Source of the DNA: an uncultured Alphaproteobacteria bacterium
GTDB taxonomy: Bacteria; Pseudomonadota; Alphaproteobacteria; Caulobacterales; Hyphomonadaceae
Reading direction: 5' to 3'
Length of the DNA: 16,860 bases
NCBI GenBank assembly: GCA_903831485.1
Contig: CAIKXW010000052.1
Span: 1 to 16,860 of the forward strand
In this document: positions 15,391-16,860 of the stretch, piece after piece
Position numbering within the stretch: position 1 is the stretch's first letter
Layout: every line of letters starts with the position of its first letter
Position numbers and translations under genes: made by a program
The notes under the pieces: model-generated
The model's input: the letters and a program-made list of their open reading frames with translations, nothing else
The model's database searches: none
What the model was told of the DNA's origin: nothing

Positions 15391-15969
15391 ATGTCTGCGC
15401 ATCAGGTTGAACCGGAGGGTGAAGCCGCCCAAGCGGCAACCCCATCCGGCGCACGCCGGCTGGAGCGCACAATCGCGCTCGTCGGCATGATGGGCGTTGG
15501 CAAGTCGACGGTGGGGCGGAAGCTGGCGGAAAGCCTGGCGGCGCCTTTTGTGGACAGCGACGAGGAAATCGAGAAGGCGGCGGGGCTGAGCGTGCAGGAA
15601 ATCTTCGCCATGCATGGCGAACCGGAGTTCCGGCGCGGCGAGCGGCGGGTGATCGAGCGGCTTCTGAACGGACCGCAGATCGTGCTGGCGACGGGCGGCG
15701 GCGCCTATATGGACGCGACAACGCGCGCGCTGCTGAAGGAGAAGGCCGTGACGGTCTGGCTGCGCGCCGATCTCGACCTGATCTGGAAGCGCGTGAACCG
15801 GCGCGACACAAGGCCGCTGCTGAAGCGCGACAATCCTCGGCAGGTGCTCGCCGACCTGCTGGCGCAGCGCGCGCCAGTCTATGCCGAGGCAGACCTGACG
15901 GTCGACTCCGGCGAGGGGCCAGCCAACGACGCCGTGAAGACGATCTGCGAGGCGCTCGGGTATGCATAG
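15391..15969 (+). CDS. aroK: Shikimate kinase
   Basis: A 192-residue cytoplasmic kinase that phosphorylates shikimate to shikimate 3-phosphate, a late common step to chorismate and aromatic amino acids. Visible features are the Walker A motif GMMGVGKST (32-40), the shikimate-binding VDSDEEIE acidic pair (D55/D57), EFRRGE (R81), TGGGAY (101-106) and the lid region RDTRPLL. The first 25 residues are an extension before the kinase fold, common in alphaproteobacteria. It is first in an operon with aroB, which starts nine bases after its stop. The two steps are not consecutive but belong to the same pathway. Confidence 0.96.
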   Translation: MSAHQVEPEGEAAQAATPSGARRLERTIALVGMMGVGKSTVGRKLAESLAAPFVDSDEEIEKAAGLSVQEIFAMHGEPEFRRGERRVIERLLNGPQIVLATGGGAYMDATTRALLKEKAVTVWLRADLDLIWKRVNRRDTRPLLKRDNPRQVLADLLAQRAPVYAEADLTVDSGEGPANDAVKTICEALGYA

Positions 15970-15978
15970 GGAGTTCGC

Positions 15979-16860
15979 ATGAGCGCCAGTGTGAACACTG
16001 TCCGGGTGGAACTCGGGACACGGGGCTATGACATTCTCATTGGCGAGGGGTTGCTCGCGCGCGCGGGCGGACTGATCCGGCCGCTGATGAAGGCGGGTCG
16101 CAGCCGGGTGTACATCGTGGCGGACGCCAATGTGGCGGAGCTGCATGGCGCGACCCTGATGGGGGCGCTGGAGGCGGTTGGCTACAGCGGCCACCTGATC
16201 GGCGTGCCGCCGGGCGAGGAGTCGAAGTCGTTCGCCTATCTCGCCACCGTGCTCGACGAGCTGATCGGTCTGGGCGCGGAGCGGGATGACCTGATCATTG
16301 CGTTCGGCGGCGGCGTGGCGGGCGATCTCACCGGGCTCGCGGCGGGACTGCTGAAGCGCGGCGCGCGCTTCGTGCAGATTCCGACGACGCTTCTTGCTCA
16401 GGTGGACTCATCCGTCGGCGGCAAGACAGCGATCAACAGCCGGGCGGGCAAAAACATGGTGGGGCTGTTTCATCAGCCTGTGCTGGTGCTGGCCGATCTC
16501 GGCGTGCTCGACACGCTGCCGGCGCGCGAGCGGAGCGCGGGGCTTGCGGAGATTGCGAAGTATGCGCTGATCGACGATCCGGCGTTCTTCGATTTTCTCG
16601 AGACGAATGCCCCCGCGCTGCATGCGGGCGAGAAGGCCGCGCTGGCGGAGGCGGTGCGCGTGTCGTGCGCATCCAAGGCGCGGATCGTGGCGATCGACGA
16701 GACGGAGCAGGCGGAACGTGCGCTGCTGAATCTCGGACACACGTTTGGACATGCACTTGAGCGGGCCAACGACTTTCAGCCCAGCCTGTTGCACGGGGAG
16801 GGCGTTGGCATCGGCATGGCGATGGCGCTGCGCTATTCGGTGCAGCTTGGGGTCTGCCCC
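15979..16860 (+). CDS. aroB: 3-dehydroquinate synthase, cut by the right edge
   Basis: The first 294 codons of the NAD- and zinc-dependent enzyme that converts DAHP to 3-dehydroquinate, the second step of the shikimate pathway. The frame stays open to the last base of the window. Signature segments are FGGGVAGDLTGLAAGLLKRG, PTTLLAQVDSSVGGKTAIN and AGKNMVGLFHQP. Zinc ligands are visible as E191 (AEIAKYAL), H254 (NLGHTFGH) and H272 (LLHGEGVGIGM). About 70-90 C-terminal residues are expected beyond the edge. The ATG at 15979 has a GGGAG site five bases upstream. Confidence 0.97.
   Translation, partial: MSASVNTVRVELGTRGYDILIGEGLLARAGGLIRPLMKAGRSRVYIVADANVAELHGATLMGALEAVGYSGHLIGVPPGEESKSFAYLATVLDELIGLGAERDDLIIAFGGGVAGDLTGLAAGLLKRGARFVQIPTTLLAQVDSSVGGKTAINSRAGKNMVGLFHQPVLVLADLGVLDTLPARERSAGLAEIAKYALIDDPAFFDFLETNAPALHAGEKAALAEAVRVSCASKARIVAIDETEQAERALLNLGHTFGHALERANDFQPSLLHGEGVGIGMAMALRYSVQLGVCP

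Noticed and set aside
15235..16194. Upstream extension of the small membrane protein frame across aroK and into aroB
   Set aside because: The frame is open only because of GC bias; the strong ribosome binding site and sensible N-terminus place the start at 15234.
1..16860. CRISPR arrays, insertion sequences, prophage or integration sites
   Set aside because: No regularly spaced repeats, transposase genes or direct-repeat boundaries were seen; the only recombinase is a housekeeping XerD.

Overview
The window looks like chromosomal DNA of a GC-rich alphaproteobacterium, most likely near Caulobacterales/Hyphomonadaceae. That placement is an inference from codon use, the aroK-aroB operon placed divergently from an xerD-containing operon, and the protein sequences; nothing here is a taxonomic marker. 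It is dense with coding sequence, and I see no IS element, prophage, CRISPR array, tRNA or rRNA.

Left edge (1-402): a complete cobalamin riboswitch on the minus strand, with a candidate promoter upstream. It reads leftwards towards a gene whose body lies outside the window. A hairpin near the edge could hide that gene's ribosome binding site.

403-5907 (+): a surface-polysaccharide cluster. In order it encodes an acyltransferase-3 membrane protein, a NodB-type polysaccharide deacetylase, a GT2 glycosyltransferase, a GT8 glycosyltransferase and a multi-pass GT-C-like membrane glycosyltransferase. Two junctions are 4-nt start/stop overlaps (GTGA, ATGA), so the middle genes are probably translationally coupled. 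Together they could build and decorate a glycan, but no flippase or polymerase is present.

5935-6873 (+): a MarR-GNAT fusion regulator preceded by a perfect palindrome. 6906-8549 (-): a lipoprotein gene, then an ECF-like sigma factor gene and a VOC protein gene that form a close pair. The sigma gene carries what looks like an in-frame palindromic repeat between its two domains.

8655-12395 (+): yidD (membrane protein insertion), thrS (threonyl-tRNA synthetase) and a rhamnosyltransferase-like GT2 with an unexplained N-terminal domain; its start overlaps the thrS stop. 12392-15234 (-): a small membrane protein, a large exported Ala-rich protein and xerD, read as one leftward unit that converges on the GT2 at a shared CTAG. 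15391 to the right edge (+): aroK and aroB (cut by the edge), two shikimate-pathway genes with a recognisable promoter.

I found no clearly new multi-gene system. The most unusual items are the repeat inside the sigma gene, the sequence resemblance between the sigma tail and its VOC partner, the extended GT2 coupled to thrS, and the palindrome-controlled MarR-GNAT gene.
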